From Rugalucina vietnamica (lineage: Eukaryota > Mollusca > Bivalvia > Lucinida > Lucinidae), in assembly GCA_964017185.1 (NCBI GenBank), contig OZ024879.1:27624956-27688955 (forward strand): 64,000 nucleotides of DNA, written 5' to 3'. The translations under genes were made by a program, and so were the position numbers. This document shows positions 11,174 to 21,924 of this stretch, piece by piece. The stretch's first letter is position 1. Each line of letters starts with the position of its first letter. Under the pieces are notes generated by a model. The model searched no databases. It was not told the origin of the DNA and was given only the letters and a program-made list of their open reading frames with translations.

Positions 11174-12841
11174 GTGGATAAACGTATTAAGTTTTATTCA
11201 CAAAATACTAATCTTTTACCTCCTAAACCCAAATCGTCATTTAGGCATTTGAAGCAGGGTATCCAAGAATTTCATAGAAAGTATGTCTTGATTCCGGCAG
11301 ATAAAGCCGCTAACAATGTTGTTGTCGTTTGTAGGCTTCACTACGTTAACACCTTAAAACAGGAGCTTGATGGTACCAGGGCTTATCTGGAGACAGATAC
11401 TGATGAGGTGTCTGTAGTTAATGCCCACTTAAACGATTTACCTGTTAAGTTTTCTGTTTGTGTCAATGAAGGCCAAGACAAACTTCCTACGATGTATTGG
11501 TTACCTAAGCTTCACAAAAGACCATACAAAGCTAGATTTATTGCAAATTCTAGCTCTTGTACTACCACTGAACTTTCTAAATTATTAACTTCCTGTCTTA
11601 CTGCTATCAAATCTCATGTTATAAGATACTGTGAGACAGTGTATGAAACTTCAAATAAAAATTGGTTTTGGTCAATTAAAAATTCTGGTGAGGTGCTCAG
11701 TAAATTGAAGTGTAGAGGGTTCCGTGCGACAAGCTTGTCCACATATGATTTTTCTACTCTGTATACAACATTACCACATAATCTAATTAAAGAAAAACTT
11801 CTGGATTTGATAGAGTGGACCTTCAAAAGGGCATTAAAAAACTATGGTTCACTTTATTTGGCATGTAATGACAGAAAGGCTTTTTTCACTTCCTCTGACC
11901 AAAGTCGGTATACACTTTGGTCATGTCAGAATGTGTGCGACGCCTTATCCTATTTCCTTGATAATATTTATATTAGATTTGGGACCAAGTTATACAGACA
12001 AATTGTTGGAATTCCGATGGGTACAAATTGCGCACCTCTCGTAGCTGATTTATTTTTATACTGCTACGAAAGAGATTTCATGGATTCTCTTAACCATGAT
12101 AATCAAGCTGATGTTATCGAGGCTTTTAATTCCACATCTAGGTACCTCGATGACCTTCTGAACATTGACAACCCTTATTTTGAAGGTATGGTCAATCAAA
12201 TTTATCCACCTGAACTTCAGTTAAACAAAGCCAATATCTCAGATACCGAAGCCCCCTTTTTAGATCTACATCTTTCTGTTTCAAATGGATTTGTTTCTTC
12301 TAAAATTTATGATAAGCGCGATGACTTTGATTTTGATATAGTAAATTTTCCTTTTTTGGATGGTGACGTTCCTCGTCGTGCTTCTTATGGTGTATACATT
12401 TCGCAACTTATTAGGTTTGCTAGAGTCTGCAATCATGTTACAGACTTCAACGCTCGAAATAAATGTTTAACGGCAAAACTTCTTCAACAGGGCTATCGGT
12501 ATCATAAACTTCGAAAAACCTTTTCTAAATTTTATCGTAGACACTATGAATTGATTTCCAAATATAATGTTGGGTTAAAGACGCTTTTAAGTGAGGGCCT
12601 TGCGGAACCTGAATTTTATGGTGACTTGGTTTACAAATTTAAGAAACTTAAAGGAATTAACGATTTTTCTTTTCAGTTCAGAAAAATCATAACACGTTAC
12701 AGACGTATAGGTTATAACTTGAATGTTATGCGACAGTCTGCATGCTTAGTTTTTAACCCAATCACGGTTGATAACTATGCTGCCTTCTTTAATTGCACGC
12801 CGGTGGGTCGGGCGTCAGACTCTATGATGGCCCCGACTTAA
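11174..12841 (+). CDS. Penelope-like reverse transcriptase
   Basis: A 555-codon reverse transcriptase that copies element RNA into DNA in the nucleus. Visible motifs in order: a PADKAANNVVVV block near residue 43, the LPKLHK motif near residue 109, the catalytic block STYDFSTLYTTLP near residue 190, GIPMGTNCAPLVADLFLY near residue 283, and RYLDDLL near residue 322 with the two Asp expected of the active site. FLDLHLS follows. This motif set fits Penelope-like RTs better than LTR or LINE RTs. The same frame is open back to 10,919, so the true start is probably upstream and the ATG used here is nominal. No C-terminal endonuclease follows; the protein ends about 40 residues after the conserved basic region. 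Confidence 0.7.
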   Translation: MDKRIKFYSQNTNLLPPKPKSSFRHLKQGIQEFHRKYVLIPADKAANNVVVVCRLHYVNTLKQELDGTRAYLETDTDEVSVVNAHLNDLPVKFSVCVNEGQDKLPTMYWLPKLHKRPYKARFIANSSSCTTTELSKLLTSCLTAIKSHVIRYCETVYETSNKNWFWSIKNSGEVLSKLKCRGFRATSLSTYDFSTLYTTLPHNLIKEKLLDLIEWTFKRALKNYGSLYLACNDRKAFFTSSDQSRYTLWSCQNVCDALSYFLDNIYIRFGTKLYRQIVGIPMGTNCAPLVADLFLYCYERDFMDSLNHDNQADVIEAFNSTSRYLDDLLNIDNPYFEGMVNQIYPPELQLNKANISDTEAPFLDLHLSVSNGFVSSKIYDKRDDFDFDIVNFPFLDGDVPRRASYGVYISQLIRFARVCNHVTDFNARNKCLTAKLLQQGYRYHKLRKTFSKFYRRHYELISKYNVGLKTLLSEGLAEPEFYGDLVYKFKKLKGINDFSFQFRKIITRYRRIGYNLNVMRQSACLVFNPITVDNYAAFFNCTPVGRASDSMMAPT

Positions 12842-13098
12842 AGCTATTCATTTTAGTTGGTTGGGGCCGGAGCTTCTTGTCTGTTGCTTGGCCCACCGGG
12901 GTCCAACTGGTGTTTTTCTTTTGCTCCGGAGTAAGTAGGTTATTCGGCGCCCAGGGATCTCCATCGTCGGGCAGCTTACTCAATCTGTGAGTCCTGGATT
13001 TTGATTCATCGGGATGTTTATCATGATTTATTTGTTTGTTCTTGATGATTCATTGACTAGTTAGAGATTCACCACAAGGACCAAATAACTAACTAAAT

Positions 13099-13462
13099 GT
13101 TATGAACCACTGCAGAAGCTGAGGGTGAGGTTAGGTACCTGTAAAACCGGTTTAAGCCCGCCAGTAACTTTGTGTTACTGATCGTTCCAAGTCGATACTT
13201 CTGTAGTGGTTCTTTTTGTTTTATGTCTTGGTGTTTAATTTTTTTGTGCTGTTGCCGCCTTATGTATGTTTTAATATTTTAGTTAAGTTAAGGTAACTGA
13301 GTGGCCACCTATTGGGAAAATAGCTGCTCATTCGGCTTACGATATGTTTTATCGTATAATGTACCTGATTGTTACTTTGGGTTTTTTCCCACCTCGGTTT
13401 TTGGAGTGGGAATCTTTTTCTGATTGCGTCTTTTCCTGATCTTTGCCTACTTGTACCTTTTT
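13099..13462 (+). repeat. Penelope-associated tail repeat, reference copy
   Basis: This is the terminal ~365 bp of the Penelope-like element. The first ~110 nt can fold into a closed structure. The strand gaaccactgcagaag pairs with cttctgtagtggttc over 15 bp including one wobble, enclosing the hairpin CAGTAAC-TTTGT-GTTACTG. The 3' terminus 'cttgtacctttttacaaaaagg' is locally palindromic. Other copies lie at 206, 35,461, 39,378, 41,801, 42,016, 42,797 and, diverged, 61,573. Confidence 0.8.
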
Positions 13463-13810
13463 ACAAAAAGGTCGAAACGTCAAATGTACGAATCTGAAAT
13501 CAGTGTAAAATTTGACATCAATTTGAACGTTAAAAAACATGTTCCATAACTGACACAGCAATGACACTTCTGTAATTAATCAAAGAAACATTAATTAATG
13601 TTATGGGATGGATGACGTACACCGTGAGAGGCGACAAAATTTGTCAAGTCAATTTCTTTAGATTTTGCTTTCGAGCGGCAACCGGAAAACGAATGAGTAA
13701 TTAACTTACCATAACGCATTTCAATGAAGCACAATAAACAGCATCGGACATGAAAATTCTGCCACTATCGGAACACCTCTCATGATGTATGTCATTAAAC
13801 TATAAAAACT

Positions 13811-14050
13811 TTTTTTTTTAATTCAGTTTTACGTCCCTTTCAAGATTATTTCAGCTCATATGAGACGGGCCAATCAGTAGGTGGGGCCAAAACGGGAGAA
13901 CCCCGAGCAAAGCCACCTAACACGCCCGCAAGCAGAACTTGGCTTGTCTCACATGTGGCCAGAGCGGGGCTCGAACCCACACCAGTCACAGCGGTGAGAT
14001 GATCGAGTGATTAAGAAACAGCGCTCTTAACCGCTCGGCCGGGGGGCCGC
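13811..14050 (-). mobile_element. tRNA-derived SINE (family 1, copy 1)
   Basis: On the minus strand it begins with a tRNA-like head carrying the A box ggccgagcggttaagag and the B box gggttcgagccc. A body with 'caagccaagttctgcttg' follows, and it ends in 'gtaaaactgaatt' plus an A-run. Target-site duplication ctataaaaact at 13,800-13,810 and 14,051-14,061. RNA polymerase III would drive it and a LINE would supply the reverse transcriptase; I cannot tell which. Confidence 0.88.
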
Positions 14051-14212
14051 CTATAAAAACTTTGAACAATAGACAAAATTAGTGAAATCGCTTTGTGCAA
14101 TAAACAATATGCAAGCACTTTAGGCTTTTTTGACAGTTCCATCCCACTCTTCGCCTGATATAGAAATATATCACTATTTATTCATCATTATCAAAAATGG
14201 TTGCCATTCCTT

Positions 14213-16154
14213 TCAAAGCATTACGACTGAACTAGACCAAAAATAATTTGAAGACGCACATTGACTCCAATGATTTTGGACTACACTTACATAATTAACT
14301 ACTTTGCCATCCCTCGCTGTACGAACTTCGATTTTCCGAATTCTCCCATCTTCATTGGGGAAGATTTTTTCAACAAGGCCGATTGGCCAATAGAGGCGTC
14401 CCATCTCATGATTTTTCATAAGGACGATGTCACCGACTTGCAAACTCTTGTGCTCATTTGCCCATTTACGACGAGACTGCAGTGGTTTAAGATATTCTCG
14501 TTGCCACCGCATCCAGAAAATATAAGCTAAATGCTGAACCCGTTTCCACTGTGAACGATACAGGTCCTTGACATCAAGCTGGGTGAGACTTTGCACATCA
14601 GCATCTGACTTCTGGGTCAGTAACATGGTGGGAGTGAGCACTTCAGGTGCTTCACTATCATAAGACACTGGCACGAGAGGTCTGGAGTTCACAATAGCAG
14701 ATATAATTGCCATTAGAGTAACTAGTTCCTCATGGGTAAGATTTTTCACTTCGACAAGCATGGATTCCAAGATCCGACGAAGTGTCCCAATCATACGCTC
14801 CCACACTCCTCCCATATGGGAGCTATGGGGAGTGTTAAACAGCCAAGTAGATCCAGTATCCAAGAAGAACTGTTTCACAGTCTCATCTTCCACGTTTATG
14901 GTATTAATTTTCAGGTCATCTGTCGCACCTACAAAATTTGTCCCAGCATCGGAACGAAATTGATTCACTTTTCCTCGCACTGCTATGAATCGACAAAGAG
15001 CATTTATGAATACTGAAGAGAAGACATATCCTCCACGACTTCAATGTGAATAGCTCTTACACACAAACAAGTGAACAATATTGCCCAACGTTTCGAGTTT
15101 GCAACTCCACCTCTGGATTTCCGCTCTGGATTTCCGAGTGGTAACTGACCATGGTCCGAAAGTATCTAGACCCACATAAGTAAATGGAGGTGCTTTCTCC
15201 AATCGATCACTTGGGAGTTCCGACATTTTCTGAGATTCAAAGTGTCCGCGTAACTTTTTGCACTGAACACACCTGTGTATAACAGAAGAAACTAAGCGCT
15301 TTCCGCCGACTATCCAAAATCCTCCAGTTCTGACAGCACCCTCTGTAAACAGGCGTCCTTGATGCTTTACGCTCTCATGGAAATGTGTCACCAACAGTTT
15401 GGCAACATGCGTGTTAGGAACAAATACAGGGTGTTTCTCCTTTGGGGTTAGACAGGGTGCCCTACTCAGCCTACCACCAACTCTTAAAAGTGTATGGATT
15501 CAGTGAACAAATCACATTGTTTTTCGGCACAGGTTTGTTTTCCTTCAGAAGACGAATCTCTATCTTGTACATTTCATGCTGTACTTCTCTCAGTATGAAG
15601 TTGAAAGCTTCTTCATTGGACTCCGCAGAATCAGATTCCCTGCAGTTATGCCAGCCACTGCAGTTTGTCCCTTTATGAAATGTATGCACAATATGCCTAA
15701 GCTTTCTGATTGCTTTCACAAGCCTTTTCCAGGACGAAAACTTCTCAAAACGCTTTGTACCCAGGGACTCACTTGAAACGTCAGTTTTTAGGACCTGAAC
15801 TTCTTTTCTAACTTCACAGTCATCCTCTTTGCTGATTAAGGGGAACACTTCAAGACATTCTGACTGACAGCCTTCTTTCATCAGGAACTGGGGTCCATTT
15901 AGCCATTTGCTGTCTTTCATATTTTCCACCGGCAAACCTCTTGTTCCGTCGTCAGCTGGATTGAGATGAGTCGTTACAAAAGTCCACTGTTGTGGAGAAC
16001 TGACACTTCTAATCTTTTCCACACGATTGGCTACATATGTGAAGAATCTTCTTGTCTGATTACCAATGTAACCTAATACCACCTTGCTGGAAACTATAAT
16101 AACCATTTGTAATCTTATTAGGACTCTAAACAGTCTTTTGGATATATTCATCAA
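14213..16154 (-). pseudogene. BEL/Pao pol fragment (RNase H-like to integrase), broken
   Basis: Three minus-strand frames follow each other. 16,154-15,471 has the BEL/Pao pattern YIGNQTRRFFTYVANRV and LNPADDGTRG, the region linking RT/RNase H to integrase. 15,394-15,041 has the integrase zinc-binding part (CVQCKKLRG) and the first catalytic Asp region (YVGLDTFGP). 14,980-14,213 has RSDAGTNFVGA with the second Asp, HMGGVWERMIGTLRRIL with the catalytic Glu, and the C-terminal DUF5641-like part (LQVGDIVLMKNH). Frame breaks near 15,020 and 15,430 and the loss of gag, protease and RT mean it is inactive. No LTRs were identified. Confidence 0.8.
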
Positions 16155-16224
16155 TCAAATTATACCAACCTATAGTATAAGTAAAACTCTTCAATACAAT
16201 TCTCTTAATACCACATGTGTTATC

Positions 16225-16428
16225 TATTGTATTGTTGAATGGTCAATAATTAAATGAAAGCATGGTTTCTTAATCACTAATTTTAATGATGCTAGATGTT
16301 GCAAGCACAATGATCTAAACGTAAGTGAGTTACGTTTTACTCGAAAAAGTATTTAAGAGGCAAAGTCCCAAAGCAGTAGGTGAACGCTCTACCATAAACT
16401 ATCCAAATATAATGGTGAGTATACAACA
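16225..16428 (-). repeat. 3' LTR of the minus-strand gypsy element
   Basis: On the minus strand the LTR starts TGTTGTATACTCACC and ends CAATACAATA, an imperfect inverted terminus (TGTTGTAT against ATACAATA). At 204 bp it is a short LTR. It pairs with 29,648-29,858. Confidence 0.88.
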
Positions 16429-16440
16429 TCCCCCTTTCTC
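16429..16440 (-). promoter_or_regulatory. Polypurine tract
   Basis: The minus strand reads GAGAAAGGGGGA immediately before the 3' LTR, as expected for the plus-strand DNA primer of a gypsy element. Confidence 0.8.
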
Positions 16441-16640
16441 AGGCTTTTATGACGAATGTCTATAAAGCACATCTGTGTGAAATAAATCTTGAAATATCTT
16501 AGAAAAACATGTTGATAAACATTCTAAAACATAATCATTTAATCTAAGAAACATGCCCTAACTGTTATTTTATTATCAGCTGAAACATTAAACTAAATTC
16601 CTTCCCTGAAAAAGTTATTAACCTTTCATATGAACAAGGA

Positions 16641-17274
16641 TTGATTGATTGATTGATTGATGTTTAACGACGCGTCAACCCTAATAGGTCATTAGCGTCT
16701 AACAATTGTAAAATGCATAATTTAGTTCAGAGAAAAGGCAAAAAATATGGTAAGAATTATCAAAGTTATAAATAATTATTCCGCTAGATGAAAGATACAG
16801 TGATTAAAATGAAATGATAGAAATGGAGAAAGGTATAAATATGATTTAACTTAAAAATTTATATTTTGTTAAAAAGGTTAATTCGTTTTAAAAATGACAA
16901 AATGCGTTCAACAGATACATTTTTGAACAAATCTTTCAAACTGTTACTTTGAAAGCAGGAACGACGTACATCTATAAAATCAATGCATTTAAGCAGAAAG
17001 TGCTTGGCAGTTAATTGTGTGTCACATCCAATACATTGAGGTTTATTTTCTCGTTTAAGTAAATATGAATGTGTATGTCCAATTCGAAGACGAGAAAGAA
17101 CAATCTCTTCCCGTCTCGAAAGTTTATGAATTAATCTTGGTCGTTTTACATGAGGTTCAATTTCTTTCAATTTATTGTCATCTGCTCTGCTCCAAATTGA
17201 TTGCCATTCATTAAAGATATACTCGTTGATAAAAGGTTTAAAATTGATAAAAGGAATTTTAAAATCTGTTTGTT
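16641..17274 (-). mobile_element. RNase H-type LINE, 3' end fragment (copy 2)
   Basis: This is a 5'-truncated copy of the same LINE family as 3,680 and 59,844. On the minus strand it carries the C-terminal coding end (LSRREEIVLSRLRIGHTHSY and a Cys/His segment with CIGCDTQLTAKHFLLKC), then the 3' UTR and a terminal (TCAA)n tract. Target-site duplication atgaacaagga at 16,630-16,640 and 17,275-17,285 is perfect. It lies between pol and the 3' LTR of the gypsy element. Confidence 0.9.
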
Positions 17275-17418
17275 ATGAACAAGGAAGTTCATATCACTGA
17301 TAAGCCAGCATGAAAGAAGTCATATGTTGAAATGTTGACTATTTCACTGAAGCCTGAAATTAAGAGTTTATTTGTAGTCTTTCTGGCGGCTTTGAAATAC
17401 GACCAGATCTCGTAACGG

Positions 17419-19735
17419 TTACACCCACAGGAAGCGTCGTATCTCTCTTTGTACTGGTAAACCCTGTTTTGGTCTACCCTCCGCGTTGTTTTCGCCCATG
17501 TTCTCGAGGATGTTTTCTCTCTGCTCGACAGGCGTATCAGCATTTTGTTGATGTAATCTGACCAAATGACGCCTGTTTCTTCTGATTGTTCCTCGCGGCG
17601 TATCCACAATGTACGATCGCGGGAAAAGGGCACCTTGGACAACATTTCCATCAGTTTGTAAGTTTTTCACGTGTACCCTGTCGCCCTTCTCTAACGGCGG
17701 AAGCGGTCTTGCACACCTCCTCGTATCGTAGTTTAGTTTACTTTGTTCCCGAACATACTTTTCGCGCTCCGCAATTTTCGCGGCACTGACCAGTTTTGGC
17801 TGTAAGTTACCCGGTGCAGTAGGTAACAATGTCTTGATCTGTCTGTTGAACAGGAATTCACTAGGACTATATTCCATTACGAATCTTAGTAGCTCTGTAC
17901 TCCATTAGAGCAACGTAGGGGTCATCGGCCTTTTCGAGTAGCCGTTTTACAGTCTGCACAGCCCTTTCACTTTCACTGTTTCCCAGCGGCCATCGCGGGC
18001 TGCTTCGAACATGCTTTATTCCGAAGTCTCTCATGAATTGTTCGAATAAATCCGAGGAAAATTGTCCTGCCCCGTCGGATACTAACGTGTCACAAACACC
18101 ATGTCTACTCATAATCGACTTTAAATGACTGATGATGTCACTTGACGTTGTTGATGTCAGTTTAACAATCTCAATATACCGCGAAAAATAATCAATCACT
18201 AGCAAATAGTTTTGTCCCTTCCAGTAAAACATGTCTGTACCTAGTTTTTCCCAAGGTCTGCCAGGTAATGGTGTATAAATCATAGGTTCTGCATGATCGT
18301 TTTGTACTTTAGAACATGTATCGCATTTTCGCACCATATCTTCGATGTCTTTGCTTAGCCCCGGCCAATACACTGAATTATTTGCTCTATCTCGGCATTT
18401 CGTTATGCCTTGATGCGCTCCATGTATTTTTGACAGAATATCTGCTTGCATTGAAGCTGGTATTATGATTCTGTTTCCTTTCATCAGTAATCCATGATTG
18501 ACAGTTATTTCACCTTGAATAGACCAGTATGTTTTTATAAATTCCGGCAAGTCTGATTTGCGTTCTGGCCATCCATTTTCACAGTATCTAATTAGTTTTC
18601 TGCACACAGTATCATTATATTGTTTTTCAATAATTTCTTGTAACCTTGTGTCCGTTACAGGTAATCTACTGATGACGTAATCCACGTAATTTTCAGTGTC
18701 GATAGTTGCTTGCTCGTCCTTGGTCGACAGTTCACGGTATAAAGGTGCTCTTGAGAGCGTGTCCGAGATTACCATCTTACGTCCCTCTACGTGAGATATC
18801 GTATATGTAAAGTCCATGAGTCTCATTCTGAATCTTTGAATACGCGAACTTAGTTCTGCGGTATCCTTACGGCCCAACAACGACACTAATGGTTTGTGAT
18901 CTGTTTCTATATGAAACTGTTTACCTATGAGTAAGTCCCGGAACCGTTCACAGGCCCATGTGATACCGAGAGCTCCCTTCTCTATCGTAGCGTAGCGTTG
19001 TTTTGAAGCATATGCGACTGGTTTCATCTGACCGTCATCCTGCTTTTGCATAATTACGCTGCCAATACCGTAATTACTCGCATCCGATGCCACTACCGTA
19101 TATCTCGTTGGATCATACAGTGCCAGTACTGGGGATTTTGGCAGTTCTTCCTTGATCTTATTGAAGGCATCCTGCTGTTGGTACCCCCAATAAAACTGAT
19201 TCGTGTCCTTAAGCAAATCTCTCAGTGGTTTTGTATACTCAGCCAGGTTGGATGAAAATTTACCCATATGATTGATTACACCCAATATACGTCGCACCCC
19301 GCTGACGTCACTGGGTGGTTTCATGTCCACAAATGCTGACAGTTTATCAGGATCTACACGAACTCCGTCTGGTCCTATTACATAACCGACATATTTTACT
19401 GACCTTGTCTTGAACACACATTTTTCAGCGTTCAGAGTCAATTTAGCGTCCTGAATCCGTTTCAGAACCGTATCCAAGCGTTCGTCATGCTCCTGTTCAG
19501 TTTTTCCGAATACCAAAACATCGTCAGTTTGACATACTACGCCTGGTATACCGTCCAGTATACAAAACATCCTTTTCTGGAAATACTCGCTCGAGCTTGA
19601 AAGTCCAAACGGAAATCTATTGCAGACGTAACGTCCGAATGGCGTTATGAAACACGTCAACTTTCTGCAAGACTCCCGACAGTTCACATTGCCAAAAACT
19701 ACTATTACAGTCAAGCTTTGAAAAGTACTGTGCAC
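17419..19735 (-). pseudogene. Gypsy pol: RT C-terminal half, RNase H, integrase (frameshifted)
   Basis: The frame 19,735-17,867 encodes the RT catalytic box CQTDDVLVFG, the thumb, an RNase H domain (VVASDASNYGIGSVI ... ETDHKPLVSLLG), the integrase HHCC zinc finger (HGAHQG ... CDTCSKVQ), and the integrase core with D (LGTDMFY), D (LVSDGAGQF) and E (GNSESERAVQTV). The frame shifts near 17,870 into 17,877-17,419, which holds the integrase C-terminal part (LEKGDRVHVKNL). A second break near 19,620-19,735 separates it from the N-terminal RT. The reading resembles invertebrate K02A2.6-type gypsy polyproteins. The first residue of the RT box is Q-T rather than Y-x before DD. Confidence 0.85.
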
Positions 19736-21223
19736 CTGATAATAATCCCAATGTTTGATCTATGGCAGGCATTGGAAAGTTTTCTCTTTTGACACTTTCG
19801 TTAAGTTTTGTCAAGTCAACACAAATACGTACGTTACCATTCGCCTTGGGTACGACCACCATTCCGGCACACCATTCGGTTGGTTCGTTAATTTTCGAAA
19901 TAACACCTGTCTCTTCCATGCGATCCAGCTCCTGCTTTACCTTAGACATAAGGGGTATTGATACTCTCCTCGGTACGGTAAGCGCATATGGCTTGGCATC
20001 GTCTTTTAATTTAATGTCATACTGTCCCTCAAGTTTGCCAAGTCCTTGAAATAACTTGGGGTATCTATCCTTGACATTTTCAGGTGTGAAAACTTCATAA
20101 ACACGTTTAACTAGTCCCAGTTTTTCAATTGTCGGTCGCCCCAGTAAACAGCGTTTTAGTCCCTTCACAACGTAAATGTTCTCCTGAACTGACTTATTTT
20201 CACTAGATATTGTCTCTGTGAATGTACCCAATACATTTAATTCCACTTGTCCAGGTCCGACCAATTTTCTCGTCGATTTTTGTAACGGAAATTTGCCAAG
20301 TTTGACGTAAATGTCATCTGATATTACTGTCAAATCGGCCCCTGTGTCTATTTTGAAGTCTATGTCCAAGTTTTTGACTTTCAAAGATATAAACCACGGA
20401 CTCGAACCCTGGACCTCGTGGATAGTTCCTAAGTAAGCATCCTCAACTTGCTCATATTCAGTATGGCTGTCCTCCTCTACTTCATGTAGGTGTTTCTTCG
20501 CTAAACAACATTTTTGCCAATGTCCCTTTATGCCGCAACCTCGGCAAATACTTTGAGCAGCCAGACAATTCTTCCGACTATGCTCAGGAGTCGCTCCGCA
20601 CCGAGTACACTTCGAGCGGGTGTCTGGCCTGTTGTGGTAATTATGTGCTTTACTTGGAAGTGACTTGTGTTTGACAAAGTTCCTTTTTCTCACAGAGTCT
20701 ACTTTAGAGTCATTGTCATTTATTTGGGATCGAACCACTGACTGCTGTTTCTTAATCGACTCACTTTGGCGTGCCTGATTTACTGCCTTTTCTAAAGTGA
20801 GATCAGCGTCCATTTGTAATTTTTCTGCAACTCGCGCATCACGTACACCAACCACGATTCTGTCCCTGATGAGTTCATGTTTTAAATCTCCAAATTTGCA
20901 ATGTTCAGCCAAGGTGTATAAAGCCGTAATGAACGTGTCCACCGATTCTCCTTCCTCCTGTTTTCGCATGTTAAATTTTGCCCTTTCGAAAATGACGTTT
21001 CTCCGAATTACGAAATGGTCCTGAAATTTCTTTTTGACGCCATCATAGACCTTTTGTTGTGGTTTCGTTAAGTTGAACGATTTGAAAATCTCGTCGGCTT
21101 CCCGACCCATACAGTATATTAATGTATTAACTTGTTGTTCTCCAGTTTTACCGTCCAATCCAGAAGCTATTTTGAAGCGTTCAAAACGAGAAATCCACCG
21201 GTCGAAATCCTCTGGATTTTTGA

Positions 21224-21227
<4 letters not shown>
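19617..21227 (-). pseudogene. Gypsy gag (3' part), protease and RT N-terminal half
   Basis: One 513-codon minus-strand frame runs from the capsid part of Gag (FDRWISRFERF just upstream) through two zinc knuckles (CTRCGATPEHSRKNC and CRGCGIKGHWQKCC) and the aspartic protease (DFKIDTGADLTVIS) to the start of RT (NVRICVDLTKLNESV and SKLDCNSSFWQ). Gag and protease appear fused in one frame. The frame is lost at the RT break near 19,617-19,735. The gag 5' end lies on the far side of the LINE, at 28,906-28,955, and the 14-bp duplication joins the two parts exactly. Confidence 0.85.
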
Positions 21228-21274
<47 letters not shown>

Positions 21275-21543
21275 CGCTCCTCCAACCCCTTACGGCACCA
21301 GTTTGCCTGTCGTGTATTTTCAGTTTATAACATTCTTGCGTTATTTTTAGTGAAGCTCTTTGCGTTGCGTTGGCATTTGTGTATGTTCCTAATGTAGTTT
21401 AATTGTGTGTTAAGTATTGCTGATGACGGTTTACTGATACAACAATAATAATGATAATAATAATGATAGTATGTACGGTGCAAGAAGGCATTAAAGCGAA
21501 TAACAATCTAGAGTTACTTGTAAAAAGTTATTGTCGTTAGAAA

Positions 21544-21545
<2 letters not shown>

Positions 21546-21591
<46 letters not shown>

Positions 21592-21924
21592 TGTACTGTG
21601 CAAGCATTGATGTGGATAAAAAACTCTGAGAGCTGTAGAAAGATAGTATCGTTAGATAATAATAATAATAATATTATTATTATTAATAATAACAATGATA
21701 ATACTGATAATAGTCGTGCAGATGATGATGATGATGATGACGTAAAATAATAATATTAAATAATGATGGTAATAATAACAATAATGATAGTAGCGTATAT
21801 GCTTCTAAAATACGACGACTATGACAAGGAAACAGAAAAGTTTAGGGGAACAAGAAGAAGAAGAAGAAGAAGAAGAAGAAGAAGAAGAAGAAGAAGATGA
21901 TGATGATGATGATGATGATGATGA
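21546..21924. repeat. Trinucleotide microsatellite cluster
   Basis: (AAT)n, mixed AAT/ATT, (GAA)n and (GAT)n tracts follow each other. The serine-rich minus-strand ORF across them is an artefact of the repeats. Confidence 0.9.

Larger units (their letters stand above)
10680..13462 (+). mobile_element. Penelope-like retroelement (5'-decayed)
   Basis: The element consists of a decayed N-terminal coding region (about 10,680-10,918, with a frameshift near 10,815 and a TGA at 10,916), an open reverse transcriptase frame from 10,919 to 12,841, and a roughly 620-bp 3' region ending in the shared terminus 'gcctacttgtaccttttt'. Neither end of the ORF shows a GIY-YIG endonuclease. Either that domain has decayed at the N-terminus, as expected for domain-permuted Penelope-like elements, or it is absent. 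The 3' region is repeated around the window without the ORF. Confidence 0.65.

Noticed and set aside
13099-13210. Hammerhead or twister ribozyme in the Penelope tail
   Set aside because: Hammerhead ribozymes are known in Penelope-like elements, but no CUGANGA/GAAA core exists on either strand. A partial resemblance to twister (AAGCCCGCC) lacks the required cleavage-site loop.
14261-15016. Plus-strand ORFs across the BEL/Pao region
   Set aside because: They are antisense to clear integrase-coding sequence and have no motifs.
16220-16227. 8-bp target duplication TTATCTAT for the minus-strand gypsy element
   Set aside because: Sharing also fits a 5-bp TTATC with LTR termini three bases further out. 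That version puts the primer site directly next to the LTR and matches normal gypsy duplication length.
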